Shown here: one piece after another, positions 1 through 8,299 of the stretch
How positions within the stretch are numbered: the first letter of the stretch is position 1
Layout: every line of letters starts with the position of its first letter
From: Sporosarcina beigongshangi
GTDB lineage: Bacteria > Actinomycetota > Actinomycetes > Actinomycetales > Micrococcaceae
Assembly: GCF_016820535.1 (NCBI RefSeq)
Contig: NZ_JADHDY010000007.1
Span: 26,033 to 90,032, forward strand
DNA length: 64,000 bases
Reading direction: 5' to 3'
Notes under the pieces: model-generated
Database searches by the model: none
What the model was told of the DNA's origin: nothing
What the model saw: only the letters and a program-made list of their open reading frames with translations
Translations under genes and position numbers: made by a program

Positions 1-882
1 ACCCTCGACATCCTGGGCGTCGCCGACGCAGACCGCCCCGAAGCCCTGGCACTGCTGGAGGTGCCGGTGGGCCCCGGCGTGGAGCGGGTCCTGGCGCACC
101 TGGCAGCACGCCTCGGCAGCTCCGATGACTCGAACCCTGAACTGGGCACGGCGGAAGTGCCCGTCACCGAGATGGACTGGCTGGCCGCCATGATGCGGTT
201 CACCCCGGACATCCTGGCCTGGCATGCGGGGCGGGGCATCCCCGAGGCGGTGTCACACGCCACCATGGCCGATTTTGGCCGCAACATGTCCATCAACCGC
301 CGCGTGCACAACCGTTTCGGCATGGACACCTACAAGTGGCTCAACCACGCGTTCTCCGGCCGCATCTACCAGCTGGGCCGCCTTCAGTACCTGATCCACC
401 AGCCCGCCGCGCAGATTCCGGGCGTGGCCGACGGCGAGTGGATCCTCGGCATCCACATTCCTGAAGGCGGCGGGTTCGGGGAGGCCGCGGTGGCCGAAAG
501 CCTGGCCCTGGCGTCGGGCTTCTTCGCCGAATATTTTGCGGACAGGCCGGTGCGGACGGCCAACTGCGAGTCCTGGCTTCTGGACCCGTACCTGGCCGCA
601 CACATCGACGCCGGCTCCAACATCGCCAAGTTCGCCGCCCTCTTCACGCCCTACGGCGCGCCCCGCGACGAACCCACCGACGCCGTCTACTTCACCTTCC
701 GCACCCGCAGCATGGAAAATCTCTCCGAGCTGCCGAGGGCGACGGCGCTGCAGCGGATTGTCCTGGAGCGCATCGATGCCGGCGGCGCCTGGCAGCTTGG
801 CTTCGGTTCCCTGGTGCTGCCCGGGCAGGCATCGGGCAGGCCGGCGCGACACGGCGAAAAGGCTCCTTCCGTGCTGCGGTAA
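1..882 (+). CDS. Acyltransferase-domain protein with GNAT-like C-terminal fold (5' end outside window)
   Basis: The reading frame is open from base 1, so the start lies upstream of the window and 293 codons are visible. The protein resembles actinobacterial acyltransferase-domain proteins that pair an alpha-helical N-terminal part with a GNAT-like C-terminal half. Visible landmarks are a helical segment rich in W, H and R (MDWLAAMM, YKWLNHAFSGRIYQLGRLQY) followed by a beta-rich part (GEWILGIHIPEGG, NCESWLLDP) typical of that fold. Substrate is unknown. It ends about 100 bp before the likely prfC start on the same strand. The family assignment is from recall of sequence style; function is uncertain. 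Confidence 0.6.
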   Translation, partial: TLDILGVADADRPEALALLEVPVGPGVERVLAHLAARLGSSDDSNPELGTAEVPVTEMDWLAAMMRFTPDILAWHAGRGIPEAVSHATMADFGRNMSINRRVHNRFGMDTYKWLNHAFSGRIYQLGRLQYLIHQPAAQIPGVADGEWILGIHIPEGGGFGEAAVAESLALASGFFAEYFADRPVRTANCESWLLDPYLAAHIDAGSNIAKFAALFTPYGAPRDEPTDAVYFTFRTRSMENLSELPRATALQRIVLERIDAGGAWQLGFGSLVLPGQASGRPARHGEKAPSVLR

Positions 883-980
883 ACTTGATAGTTGCGCCCT
901 TGCCGCGGCTGGTCCCATCACCGCCCGGCGCTCCACATTTTTGCAGTTGTTCAAGAACTTCACCGCTAGAAAGTAGTCTT

Positions 981-2591
981 GTGTCCTCTCCGGCCCAGTC
1001 CCCCGCCCGCGCCACAGAAATTTCCGGCCAGGCGGAACGCCGTCGCACCTTTGCCGTCATCTCCCACCCCGATGCCGGCAAGTCCACGCTGACCGAGGCC
1101 CTGGCACTGCATGCAAAGGTGATTGGCACGGCCGGCGCCACGAACGGCAAGTCCAACCGCAAGGACACCGTCTCCGACTGGCAGCAGATGGAAAAGGACC
1201 GCGGCATCTCCATCAGCTCCGCTGCGCTGCAGTTCTCCTACCGCGACACCGTGATCAACCTCCTGGACACCCCCGGCCACGCCGACTTCTCGGAAGACAC
1301 CTACCGTGTCCTGGCCGCCGTCGACTGCGCCGTCATGCTCGTCGACGCGGGCAAGGGCCTGGAAACGCAGACCATGAAGCTGTTCGAGGTCTGCCGCCAG
1401 CGCAACCTGCCCATCATCACCGTCATCAACAAGTGGGACCGTCCCGGCCTTGACCCCCTCGAACTCATGGACGAGATCACCGAGCGCACCGGCCTGACGC
1501 CCATGCCGCTGACCTGGGCCATCGGCATTGCCGGCGACTTCCGCGGTGTGTGGGACATCCGCCGCGACGAGTTTGCGAAGTTTGCCCGCAACAGCTCAGG
1601 CGCCCAGATCGCGCTGACCGAATACATGACGCCGGAGCAGGCCGCTGAATCCGAAGGCGACGCCTGGACCGACTCCACCGAGGAAGCATCGCTCGTGGTG
1701 GACGAGGCCAACCCGCTGGACCTGGACGCGTTCTACGCCGGCAAGGCCACTCCCCTGCTGTTCTCCTCCGCAGCCCTGAACTTCGGCGTCAAGCAGATCC
1801 TTGACACCCTCGTGGACTTCGCCCCGCCAGCCTCGCCCCGCGCCGACATCGAGGGCAACGACCGCGCCGTCGACGCGCCGTTCTCCGGTTTCGTGTTCAA
1901 GGTCCAGGCCGGCATGAACCAGGCCCACCGCGACCACGTCGCCTTTGTCCGCGTCTGCTCCGGCATGTTTGAGCGCGGCATGGTGGTCACCCAGACGCGC
2001 ACGGGCAAGTCCTTCGCCACCAAGTACGCCCAGCAGGTGTTCGGACGCGACCGCGAAGTCATCGACACCGCCTTCCCGGGCGACGTCGTCGGCCTCGTCA
2101 ATGCCTCCGCACTGCGCGTGGGCGACAGCCTGTTCGTCGAGGAGTCCGTGGAGTACCCGGCCATCCCGCTCTTCGCGCCCGAGCACTTCCAGGTGGCCCG
2201 TTCCAAGGACCCCAGCAAGTACAAGCAGTTCCGCCGCGGCATCGAGCAGCTCGAGCACGAGGGCGTCATCCAGGTCCTGCGCTCCGACCTGCGCGGGGAC
2301 CAGGCACCCGTGCTGGCCGCCGTCGGACCCATGCAGTTTGAGGTGGTCGAGGACCGCATGCACCACGACTTCAACGCCCCCATGCGCCTGGAACGCCTCC
2401 CCTACTCCCTCGCCCGGTTGACGACGGCGGACGCGATGGCCACGCTGGCCAACCTCCACGGCGCCGAGGTGCTGGAGCGTTCCGACGGGGAATTCCTGGC
2501 CCTGTTCAATGACATCTGGGCCATGCGCCGCGTGGAAAAGAACAACCCTGACCTGCCGCTCTCCGAAATCGGCACCTCCATGCAGAAGTAG
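981..2591 (+). CDS. prfC: Peptide chain release factor 3
   Basis: This is a translational GTPase that recycles RF1/RF2 from the ribosome after termination. The G domain shows the P-loop HPDAGKST near residue 30, switch sequences (DRGISISSAALQF) and DTPGHADFSEDT, followed by NKWDRPG. Domains II and III carry the RF3-type signatures FKVQAGMN and QFEVVEDRM. With the GTG start at 981 (VSSPAQSPARA) the protein is 536 aa, close to the roughly 530 aa of the family; an upstream in-frame ATG at 885 would add 32 residues of non-homologous leader and is less likely. The ribosome-binding site before 981 is weak. It converges with the HNH nuclease gene. Confidence 0.95.
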   Translation: MSSPAQSPARATEISGQAERRRTFAVISHPDAGKSTLTEALALHAKVIGTAGATNGKSNRKDTVSDWQQMEKDRGISISSAALQFSYRDTVINLLDTPGHADFSEDTYRVLAAVDCAVMLVDAGKGLETQTMKLFEVCRQRNLPIITVINKWDRPGLDPLELMDEITERTGLTPMPLTWAIGIAGDFRGVWDIRRDEFAKFARNSSGAQIALTEYMTPEQAAESEGDAWTDSTEEASLVVDEANPLDLDAFYAGKATPLLFSSAALNFGVKQILDTLVDFAPPASPRADIEGNDRAVDAPFSGFVFKVQAGMNQAHRDHVAFVRVCSGMFERGMVVTQTRTGKSFATKYAQQVFGRDREVIDTAFPGDVVGLVNASALRVGDSLFVEESVEYPAIPLFAPEHFQVARSKDPSKYKQFRRGIEQLEHEGVIQVLRSDLRGDQAPVLAAVGPMQFEVVEDRMHHDFNAPMRLERLPYSLARLTTADAMATLANLHGAEVLERSDGEFLALFNDIWAMRRVEKNNPDLPLSEIGTSMQK

Positions 2592-2612
2592 TCCGGGCCC
2601 GCCCTCGACACG

Positions 2613-2675
2613 GCCTGTCCTCCGCTGCCTTCACGGCAGACGGCTGTCCTCAGGACAGGTACCCGGAGGACAGGC
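2613..2675. terminator. Inverted repeat between convergent prfC and HNH gene
   Basis: A 12-bp perfect inverted repeat (GCCTGTCCTCCG at 2613-2624 and its complement at 2664-2675) encloses two smaller palindromes (CTGCC..GGCAG and CTGTCCTCAGGACAG). It begins 21 bp after the prfC stop and its right arm overlaps the last codons of the opposing gene. There is no U-tract, so bidirectional termination is only an inference from position and structure. Confidence 0.45.
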
Positions 2676-3492
2676 TTTGCTGTTGGGGGCACAGTCCCAG
2701 GACCCTCTGCATGGCCGCCTTTTCCGCCGGGGTCACCCACAGCCGGTAGGCGGCCTTGACGGAAATCTGCCGCGCCACGTACTGGCAACGGAAACCCTTG
2801 TTGGGCGGCAGCCAGGTAGCGGCATCGCCGGCGGACTTGTCCTGGTTTGCCTGGCCGTCCACGGCCAGCAGGTTCAACGGGTCGTTGGCCAGGCTTTGGC
2901 GCTGCTGCGCGGTCAGCGCGGCCGCGCCGGTCTGCCAGGCGTTGCCCAGGGCCACCACGTGGTCAATCTGCACGGCCCCGCTGCTGTCCCGCCCGCGCTT
3001 GAACGCCACTTCCTTCCCCGTGTACGGCTCCTGCAGCGTCCCCGCCGCCACGGTGCACAGCTGGCCGTCCGCCAAGGCCTTGCCGGTCAGGTCCCGGCGC
3101 AGGATGTCGTTGCGGGTGTCGCAGCCGTTCGCGTCGGCGTCCAGCCAGGCCTCGCCAAAAGCGCTGCGCTGGTAACTGTTGCCCGGGGACTTCCCCTTGA
3201 CCGGCAGCGTTTCCAGCACGGCCAGTGCGGAGGCTGCGCCCACCTCAACCACCGGCGCACCGAGCACGGCAGGCGCGGTGTGCAGGGACGGCGGGGGTCC
3301 GGCGTCGGGTTCAAAGGGCCACCGCCCTGAGGTGTGCAGCCAGCCCGCCAGGACCACGGCAACCACCACCAGCAGGACGGCGGCGGACACAACCGGCGGG
3401 CGCCGGGGGGCGGTGGACGTCTCCCAGGAGCTGGCTGGCCGCTGCGCCTGCCGCGGGCGCGCCGGGTGCCGCTGCCGTGCATGTTGTGCCAT
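2650..3492 (-). CDS. Membrane-anchored HNH endonuclease family protein (DUF1524/GmrSD C-terminal type)
   Basis: The 280-aa protein has a basic N-terminus, one membrane segment at about residues 31-55 (VVSAAVLLVVVAVVLAGWL), then an extracytoplasmic HNH domain. The domain shows the conserved block VQIDHVVALGNAWQTGA, then NDPLNLLAVDGQANQDKSAGD and WLPPNKGFRCQYVARQISVKAAYRL, matching the small secreted/anchored HNH proteins common in actinobacteria. The Asp-His pair in IDHV and the Asn/Lys residues are the expected metal and phosphate ligands. Start ATG at 3492 follows a G-rich stretch; longer in-frame starts run into the rnpB side. It stands alone with no restriction or homing partner. Likely role: nonspecific or nutritional nuclease at the cell surface (inference). 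Confidence 0.8.
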   Translation of the reverse strand: MAQHARQRHPARPRQAQRPASSWETSTAPRRPPVVSAAVLLVVVAVVLAGWLHTSGRWPFEPDAGPPPSLHTAPAVLGAPVVEVGAASALAVLETLPVKGKSPGNSYQRSAFGEAWLDADANGCDTRNDILRRDLTGKALADGQLCTVAAGTLQEPYTGKEVAFKRGRDSSGAVQIDHVVALGNAWQTGAAALTAQQRQSLANDPLNLLAVDGQANQDKSAGDAATWLPPNKGFRCQYVARQISVKAAYRLWVTPAEKAAMQRVLGLCPQQQSLSSGYLS

Positions 3493-3663
3493 TGCCGCCC
3501 CGTCCCCGAAGTGCAGGGCCGGGCGGGCGCGGCCAGGCCCTGCGGATCGCGATGCAACAAGTTTATGGGCCGCGGCGAAAAACTGCTGCCGGTTATCCAC
3601 AGGCGGGGTTGGAGGCGTTAGGAATTCTGGGCGTCCGGCCGGCGCCGCGACGGGGAAAATGGT

Positions 3664-4046
3664 GGATAGGGCAGCCGATACGCCGGGTTTTGTCATCCGC
3701 CGAAGTTGCCCGCGGCGGAGAGGCAACCATCCATCTACGAACGCCGTTGCCGACGCCCTCTAGCAGCCTACCCAGGCACTCGGGCGAACAGCCCTCAATC
3801 ATGCCCTGTCTGGCCTTGCTCCGGGTGGGGTTTACCGAGCTTCCCCAGTCACCTGGGGAACTGGTGGTCTCTTACACCACCGTTTCACCCTTACCCGCTC
3901 CAGTACGAAACCGTGCGGGCGGTCTATTCTCTGTGGCACTGTCCTGCGGGTTGCCCCGAGTGGGCGTTACCCACCACCCTGTTCTGTGGAGCCCGGACGT
4001 TCCTCGAGCCACTTGCGTGACGCGCGGTTGCCTAGCTGCCCTATCC
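3664..4046 (-). ncRNA. rnpB: RNase P RNA, bacterial type A
   Basis: The minus strand carries the RNase P RNA signature: the 5' conserved block GAGGAACGTCCGGGCTCC (about 4005-3988), CAGAACAGGGTGGTGGGTAACGCC split over conserved regions, GAATAGACCGCC, the GGTAAGGGTGAAACGGTG block, and AGAGACCACC. The ends are fixed by a perfect 12-bp P1 helix: GGATAGGGCAGC (4046-4035) pairs with GCTGCCCTATCC (3675-3664). Length is 383 nt, normal for high-GC actinobacteria. It is the catalytic RNA that matures tRNA 5' ends. Confidence 0.96.
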
Positions 4047-4054
4047 AGCTACCT

Positions 4055-4060
4055 ATACTA
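4055..4060 (-). promoter_or_regulatory. -10 hexamer TAGTAT of rnpB
   Basis: TAGTAT on the minus strand ends 8 nt before the first base of helix P1, the right distance for the rnpB start site. No convincing -35 hexamer is seen at 17 nt. Confidence 0.55.
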
Positions 4061-4099
4061 GCCCCTCGCAAGTATTGCCGCCGACGCGCCCTGCCGGGA

Positions 4100-4183
4100 G
4101 GCACCCAAGGCGGCCGGCGCTCCAAAGCCGGGTGCCCGGCGTCGAACATCAAGGTCCGACGCCGGACACCCGCCTTGGGTGCC
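4100..4183 (-). terminator. Nested inverted repeat directly after gap
   Basis: Two nested stems: the outer GGCACCCAAGGCGG (4100-4113) pairs perfectly with 4170-4183, and an inner 13-bp stem pairs 4132-4144 with 4157-4169 with one wobble. It starts 5 bp after the gap stop codon and lies between gap and the rnpB promoter. No U-run follows, so termination or mRNA 3'-end protection is inferred. Confidence 0.55.
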
Positions 4184-4187
4184 TGCG

Positions 4188-5669
4188 CTAGCCGCGGAGG
4201 GTGGCCGTGTTCTCCACCGCCGGGAACTGGCGCGGGTGGACGCCGGCCATTTCCTCCATGACGCGGACCACCTGGCAGCTGTAGCCGAATTCGTTGTCGT
4301 ACCAGACGTACAGGACGAGGTGCTTGTCATTGCTGATGGTGGCCAGGCCGTCCACGATGCCGGCACGGCGGGAGCCCACGAAGTCGCTGGACACAACTTC
4401 CGGGGAGTCGATGAAGTCGATCTGCTTGCGCAGGCCGGAGTTCAGCGAAATGTCGCGCAGGTAGCTGTTGACCTCTTCCTTGGTGGTGCCGTTTTCCAGC
4501 GTCAGGTTCAGGATGGCCATGGACACGTTGGGCGTGGGGACGCGGATGGAGTTGCCGCTGAGCTTGCCTTCGAGCTCGGGCAGTGCCTTGGCCACGGCCT
4601 TGGCGGCGCCGGTTTCCGTCAGGACCATGTTCAGCGCTGCGGAGCGGCCGCGGCGTTCCCCGTTGTGGAAGTTGTCCGTCAGGTTCTGGTCATTGGTGAA
4701 AGAGTGGACGGTTTCCACATGGCCGTGGATGATGCCGAACTTGTCGTTGAGGACCTTCAGCACCGGGGTGATGGCGTTGGTGGTGCAGGAGGCGGCGGTG
4801 ATGATCTTGTCCTCCGGCGCGATGGTGGCGTGGTTGATGCCGTGCACCACGTTCTTCAGGGAGCCCTTGCCCGGGGCCGTCAGCAGGACCTTGGCAACCC
4901 CCTTGCTTTGCAGGTGCTGCGACAGGCCCTCCTCGTCGCGCCAGCGGCCGGTGTTGTCCACGACAAGGGCGTCCTGGATGCCGTGGCTTGTGTAGTCGAT
5001 GGTTGCCGGGCTGTCCGAGTAGATGACCTGGATGGCCGTGCCGTTGGCCTGGATGGTGTTGTTGTCTTCGTCCACCGTGATGGTGCCGTGGAACGGGCCG
5101 TGGACGGAGTCGCGCCGCAGCAGGCTGGCGCGCTTGGTGAGGTCCTTGGGGCCGCCCTTGCGGACAACGATGGCACGCAGGCGCAGGCCGTGGCCGCCGC
5201 CCTCGTGCTCGATCAGGATGCGTGCCAGCAGGCGGCCAATGCGGCCGAAGCCGTACAGCACCACGTCGGTGCTGTTGCGTTCGTCGGCGCCGTACTTGTC
5301 GACGATGTCGGCCAGTTCAGTGCGCAGGTATGCTTCCAGGCTGGCCGTGCCGGATGACTTGAACCCTGCATTGAGGCGGGCCACGTCCAGTGAGGCTGCA
5401 CCCAACTGAAGTGTTGCAAGGACCTGCAGGATGGGCAGGGTTTGCTCGACGGGCAGTTCGACGTCATCGACCTGGCGCGCAAAACGGTGCGCCTTCAGGA
5501 TGCTGATGACCGACTGCTTGATGAGCGAGCGGCCGTGGATGCTGGTCAGGACATTGTTGTCCCGGTAGAGCCGGCCAATCAGCGGGATCATGGCCTCGGC
5601 CATGGCTTCGCGTTCCATCCAGGAGTCCAGGACGGGTTCGGAGTTGTTGTCAACGAGTTGTTGCACCAC
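4188..5669 (-). CDS. gap: Glyceraldehyde-3-phosphate dehydrogenase, long actinobacterial form
   Basis: It interconverts glyceraldehyde 3-phosphate and 1,3-bisphosphoglycerate. The 493-aa protein is about 150 residues longer than classical GAPDH because of an alpha-helical N-terminal extension (residues 1-130), as in the second, long GAPDH of corynebacteria and arthrobacters, where the reaction is thought to run in the gluconeogenic direction with NADP(H). The Rossmann motif YGFGRIGRLLARI begins near residue 140; the catalytic Cys is in ITAASCTTNAITP, and NEFGYSCQV is near the C-terminus. Start GTG at 5669 has AGAGGA about 9 nt upstream; a second GTG follows immediately. It is monocistronic. 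Confidence 0.93.
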   Translation of the reverse strand: MVQQLVDNNSEPVLDSWMEREAMAEAMIPLIGRLYRDNNVLTSIHGRSLIKQSVISILKAHRFARQVDDVELPVEQTLPILQVLATLQLGAASLDVARLNAGFKSSGTASLEAYLRTELADIVDKYGADERNSTDVVLYGFGRIGRLLARILIEHEGGGHGLRLRAIVVRKGGPKDLTKRASLLRRDSVHGPFHGTITVDEDNNTIQANGTAIQVIYSDSPATIDYTSHGIQDALVVDNTGRWRDEEGLSQHLQSKGVAKVLLTAPGKGSLKNVVHGINHATIAPEDKIITAASCTTNAITPVLKVLNDKFGIIHGHVETVHSFTNDQNLTDNFHNGERRGRSAALNMVLTETGAAKAVAKALPELEGKLSGNSIRVPTPNVSMAILNLTLENGTTKEEVNSYLRDISLNSGLRKQIDFIDSPEVVSSDFVGSRRAGIVDGLATISNDKHLVLYVWYDNEFGYSCQVVRVMEEMAGVHPRQFPAVENTATLRG

Positions 5670-6184
5670 TTAATTTATCCTCTTCCAGCTCAAAACACCC
5701 TTGGTTCAAGCCGCAACCAGTCTGTCAGCCAACGCGGGCCACCGGCGAGTTCAGTGAGCCCTTTCACTAGACCGGTCTAGCCGGGCCCCGCCGGGCGGCT
5801 GCCGGGAGCCGCCGTACGCGGGCACCCGCCGGAAATGACGCCGATCCCGCCTTATGAGACTGGGATCCCGGCCTCATAAAGCACTTTCGGCGTCATTTTC
5901 CGGAGCCGGCCTGATGCTGCGGTGAAAACCGGCGTCGTAAAGCGGGATTGGCCTCAATTGTCATCCGGCGGACCGGCGGAACCGGCGTCATAATGCGGGA
6001 CCGGCATCGTGAAGCGGGATCGGCGTCATGTTTCGGCGTCCTTTTCCGTCTCCGGCCTGATGCTGCGGTGAAAACCGGCGTCGCAAGGCGGGAATGACGT
6101 CGGAAAGCGTGATCGGCGTCATTTCCGCCGCCTAGGCAACGGGTGCCGGGGAACGGGCCGGCCGCGGAGCTGTAAGCTCGATGG
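5670..6184. repeat. Gene-free spacer built of degenerate GGCGTCAT-type repeats
   Basis: The spacer between gap and yaaA contains at least two direct copies of a roughly 61-nt unit (5885-5945 and 6031-6091, offset 146 nt) sharing an identical 32-nt core at 5906-5937 and 6052-6083. Around them, shorter variants of GCGGGAtCGGCGTCAT recur in both orientations (about 5830-5880, 5985-6030, 6090-6125). No open frame with a ribosome-binding site is seen. The gap promoter must lie at its left edge. Function unknown; it resembles repetitive extragenic palindrome-like DNA. Confidence 0.75.
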
Positions 6185-6949
6185 GTGCTTATTCTGCTTC
6201 CCCCTTCCGAAGGCAAGACCCCCGCCGATGCCGGCGTCCCTGTTGACCTGGCGGCCCTGAGCTTTCCCGAACTGACCGACGCCCGCCAGGAAGTTGCGGA
6301 GGCCCTGGCCCTCGTGTCCGGCAGGGAGGACGCACTGGCAAAATTGGGCGTCGGCGCGTCGCTGGGCCACGAAGTCAGCCGCAACACCCGTCTCGCCCAT
6401 GAACCCGCGGCCCCGGCACACAGCATCTACACCGGAGTCCTGTTCGACGCCCTCGGCTACCAAAACCTCACCCCGGCGCAAAAGCGCAAGGCGGATTCCG
6501 CCGTCGTGGTTGTCTCGGGGCTCTGGGGGGCCGTGGGATTTGCCGACAGCATTCCCGCGTACCGGTTGTCGATGTCGGTGGGGCTGCCCGGGCTGGGCAA
6601 ACTGGCCAGCTATTGGAAGCCCAAGCTGGCGGCCGCCGTGGCCGGACATGCGGAGGGGCACCTGCTGGTGGACTGCCGCTCGAGCAGCTACGCCGCAGCC
6701 TGGGTTCCGGATCCGGCCCGCACCGTGGCCGTCAATGTGTTCACCGAGCGCGACGGCGTCCGCAAGGTCGTGTCGCACTTCGCCAAGCACACGCGGGGGG
6801 AATTGGCCCGGCACTTGATTGTCCGCCGCGGCAAGGCTCCCGAGACACCTGAGCAACTGGCAAAGGCTGCCGCGGAAAAGTGGCAGGTGGAGCTGGTTGC
6901 GGGAACTCCCCGCAAGGCGCATGCGCTGAACATCATCCTCGCCGGCTGA
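6185..6949 (+). CDS. yaaA: YaaA family peroxide-stress protein
   Basis: The 254-aa protein has the DUF328/YaaA signatures: N-terminal LILLPPSEGKT, central YTGVLFDALGY and VVVVSGLWGAV, then the basic AYRLSMSVGLPGLG segment and C-terminal SHFAKHTRGELARHL. In E. coli YaaA lowers intracellular free iron damage during peroxide stress and the fold binds DNA. Start is GTG at 6185 because LILLPPSEGKT is the family N-terminus; no strong ribosome-binding site precedes it. The gene follows the repeat-rich spacer and converges with the VOC gene. Confidence 0.9.
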   Translation: MLILLPPSEGKTPADAGVPVDLAALSFPELTDARQEVAEALALVSGREDALAKLGVGASLGHEVSRNTRLAHEPAAPAHSIYTGVLFDALGYQNLTPAQKRKADSAVVVVSGLWGAVGFADSIPAYRLSMSVGLPGLGKLASYWKPKLAAAVAGHAEGHLLVDCRSSSYAAAWVPDPARTVAVNVFTERDGVRKVVSHFAKHTRGELARHLIVRRGKAPETPEQLAKAAAEKWQVELVAGTPRKAHALNIILAG

Positions 6950-7070
6950 CCGCGGTCGCCGACAGCCGGCGCACAACAGTGCCGGCAGTGCACCGCATGC
7001 CCTGAAAAATGCCGCCGGTAGCGACAAGTGGCATGGTTTGAGCTACCGCTTTTGCCCTCAACGGCGGCAT

Positions 7071-7496
7071 CTATTCATCGACACCGATGTCGGCGACGAG
7101 CTCTACCTCGAAACCGTCGGCATTTTCCAGGTAGGCGGCGTAGTGTCCGGCACCGCCGGCATGGGGGTGGCGCTCCGGGTACATCAGCGTCCAGCCCCGT
7201 CCGCCCGCAGCCGCCACCAGAGCATCCACGGCCGACGCCGGGCCGGCGGCGAAGGCGAGATGGTTTAGACCCGCTCGGCGTCTCACATGCGGACCTGAAA
7301 CGTCGGGACCCGCTTCAAGGACGATGTACTCGCCTGCGCCCTGCCAGCTGCCGCCATGCACCCATTCCGACTCAAGCCGGTACCCCAGCCGTTCCAGCAC
7401 CCAGCCCAGGGATGCCTTGGCCCGGGGATAGTCCTCGACCCAGATTTCCACGTGGTGCAGCCGCCCCGCGGCGGGGAGTTGGAGGCTCAGCCCCAC
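7071..7496 (-). CDS. VOC (glyoxalase/bleomycin-resistance) family protein
   Basis: A single 141-aa vicinal-oxygen-chelate domain. Candidate metal residues are His in RLHHVEIWVED, His in LNHLAFAAG and Glu in DGFEVELVAD, in the betaalphabetabetabeta order of the fold. Substrate is not predictable. The start overlaps the end of the upstream coiled-coil gene by 10 bp, so the two are translationally coupled. Family confident, function unknown. Confidence 0.8.
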   Translation of the reverse strand: MGLSLQLPAAGRLHHVEIWVEDYPRAKASLGWVLERLGYRLESEWVHGGSWQGAGEYIVLEAGPDVSGPHVRRRAGLNHLAFAAGPASAVDALVAAAGGRGWTLMYPERHPHAGGAGHYAAYLENADGFEVELVADIGVDE

Positions 7497-8224
7497 TCCT
7501 CCGAGCGCACAAGGATGGCGCCGGAATCGGGACAGAACACGATGGTGTCGGCGCTGGCCTTCTTGATCTCCACGAGGTCGCCGGCGCTGAGCTCCATGCC
7601 GGATCCTTCGGATTTTCCGTGGAACAGCCGCGCGGCGCCAACACCGTACTTGGCCAGCGTGCGGTCGTAGATGGCCAGCAGCGCGGGGTCGAAGGTGGCG
7701 GCAAGCTCCGCGCGCTCGGCGAGGGTTGCATCGCGCTCCATCTTCAGCCCGGCCAGCTTGCTGCGGACCTCGTCCAGCACCTCGTCCAGCACGGACTGCA
7801 TCTGCTGCACGAGCCCGCGCTGCGCCTCCTGCCGCGCCACGGCTTCCTCGAAGGCCTCCATGGCTTCAAGCTCATTGTCTTCAAGCTCCGACCGGCGCCG
7901 GCCCAGTGATTCGATCTCGCTTTGCAGCGCCATCAGGTCCTTGGACAGGCCCGTGCCGCTGTTGAGCTTGGCCTCGTCCCGGTCAATGCGGGCCACGACG
8001 GCGGCCACGTCGTCCTCCGCCTTGGTCAGGACCCGCTGGGCATCCCCAACGGCGGTGTCCATGACGACCTGGTCGCTCTTGGCCGCTGTCACTCCCCCAT
8101 GCAAGTCTGGAAGGCGGGGGTCCTCCTTCAGGGCTTTTGCCTGGACGTCGAGCCCCCGCAACTTTCCGTCGAGTGCCTGAATGTCAAGCAAGCGCAGTTG
8201 CTCGCCGGGTGCTGCCTTGGCCAT
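7487..8224 (-). CDS. Coiled-coil protein of the CT398-like zinc-ribbon family, ribbon degenerate
   Basis: 245 aa: a long helical hairpin (about residues 10-185, with Glu/Arg/Leu heptads such as SLGRRRSELEDNELEAMEAFEEAV), then a C-terminal ribbon. In the family the ribbon uses four cysteines (CxxC...CxxC). Here the first pair reads FHGKSEGSG and the second CPDSG, leaving one Cys, so zinc is probably not bound; the fold otherwise matches (MELSAGDLVEIKKA, GAILVRS). Homologues sit next to Nif3-like proteins in actinobacteria, as here. The role is unproven. Downstream it overlaps the VOC gene. Confidence 0.82.
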   Translation of the reverse strand: MAKAAPGEQLRLLDIQALDGKLRGLDVQAKALKEDPRLPDLHGGVTAAKSDQVVMDTAVGDAQRVLTKAEDDVAAVVARIDRDEAKLNSGTGLSKDLMALQSEIESLGRRRSELEDNELEAMEAFEEAVARQEAQRGLVQQMQSVLDEVLDEVRSKLAGLKMERDATLAERAELAATFDPALLAIYDRTLAKYGVGAARLFHGKSEGSGMELSAGDLVEIKKASADTIVFCPDSGAILVRSEEWG

Positions 8225-8299
8225 GTGTGTCCTCCTGCATGCCTGATGCGGATCAGTGGGTTGTTGCCCCCAAGCTTAGCGGCGGGAGGCTGCCTGCTG

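Noticed and set aside
253-963. Long open frames antisense to real genes, for example this one opposite the acyltransferase
   Set aside because: High-GC codon bias leaves open frames on the opposite strand; these have no ribosome-binding site, no recognisable motif and overlap confident genes completely.
2650-3492. HNH protein as part of a restriction or homing system
   Set aside because: It is membrane-anchored and solitary, with no methyltransferase, GmrS-type partner or intron.
3593-3601. TTATCCACA, a perfect DnaA-box sequence between the HNH gene and rnpB
   Set aside because: A single box without clustering, dnaA, dnaN or AT-rich unwinding region; a lone match is expected by chance in a chromosome.
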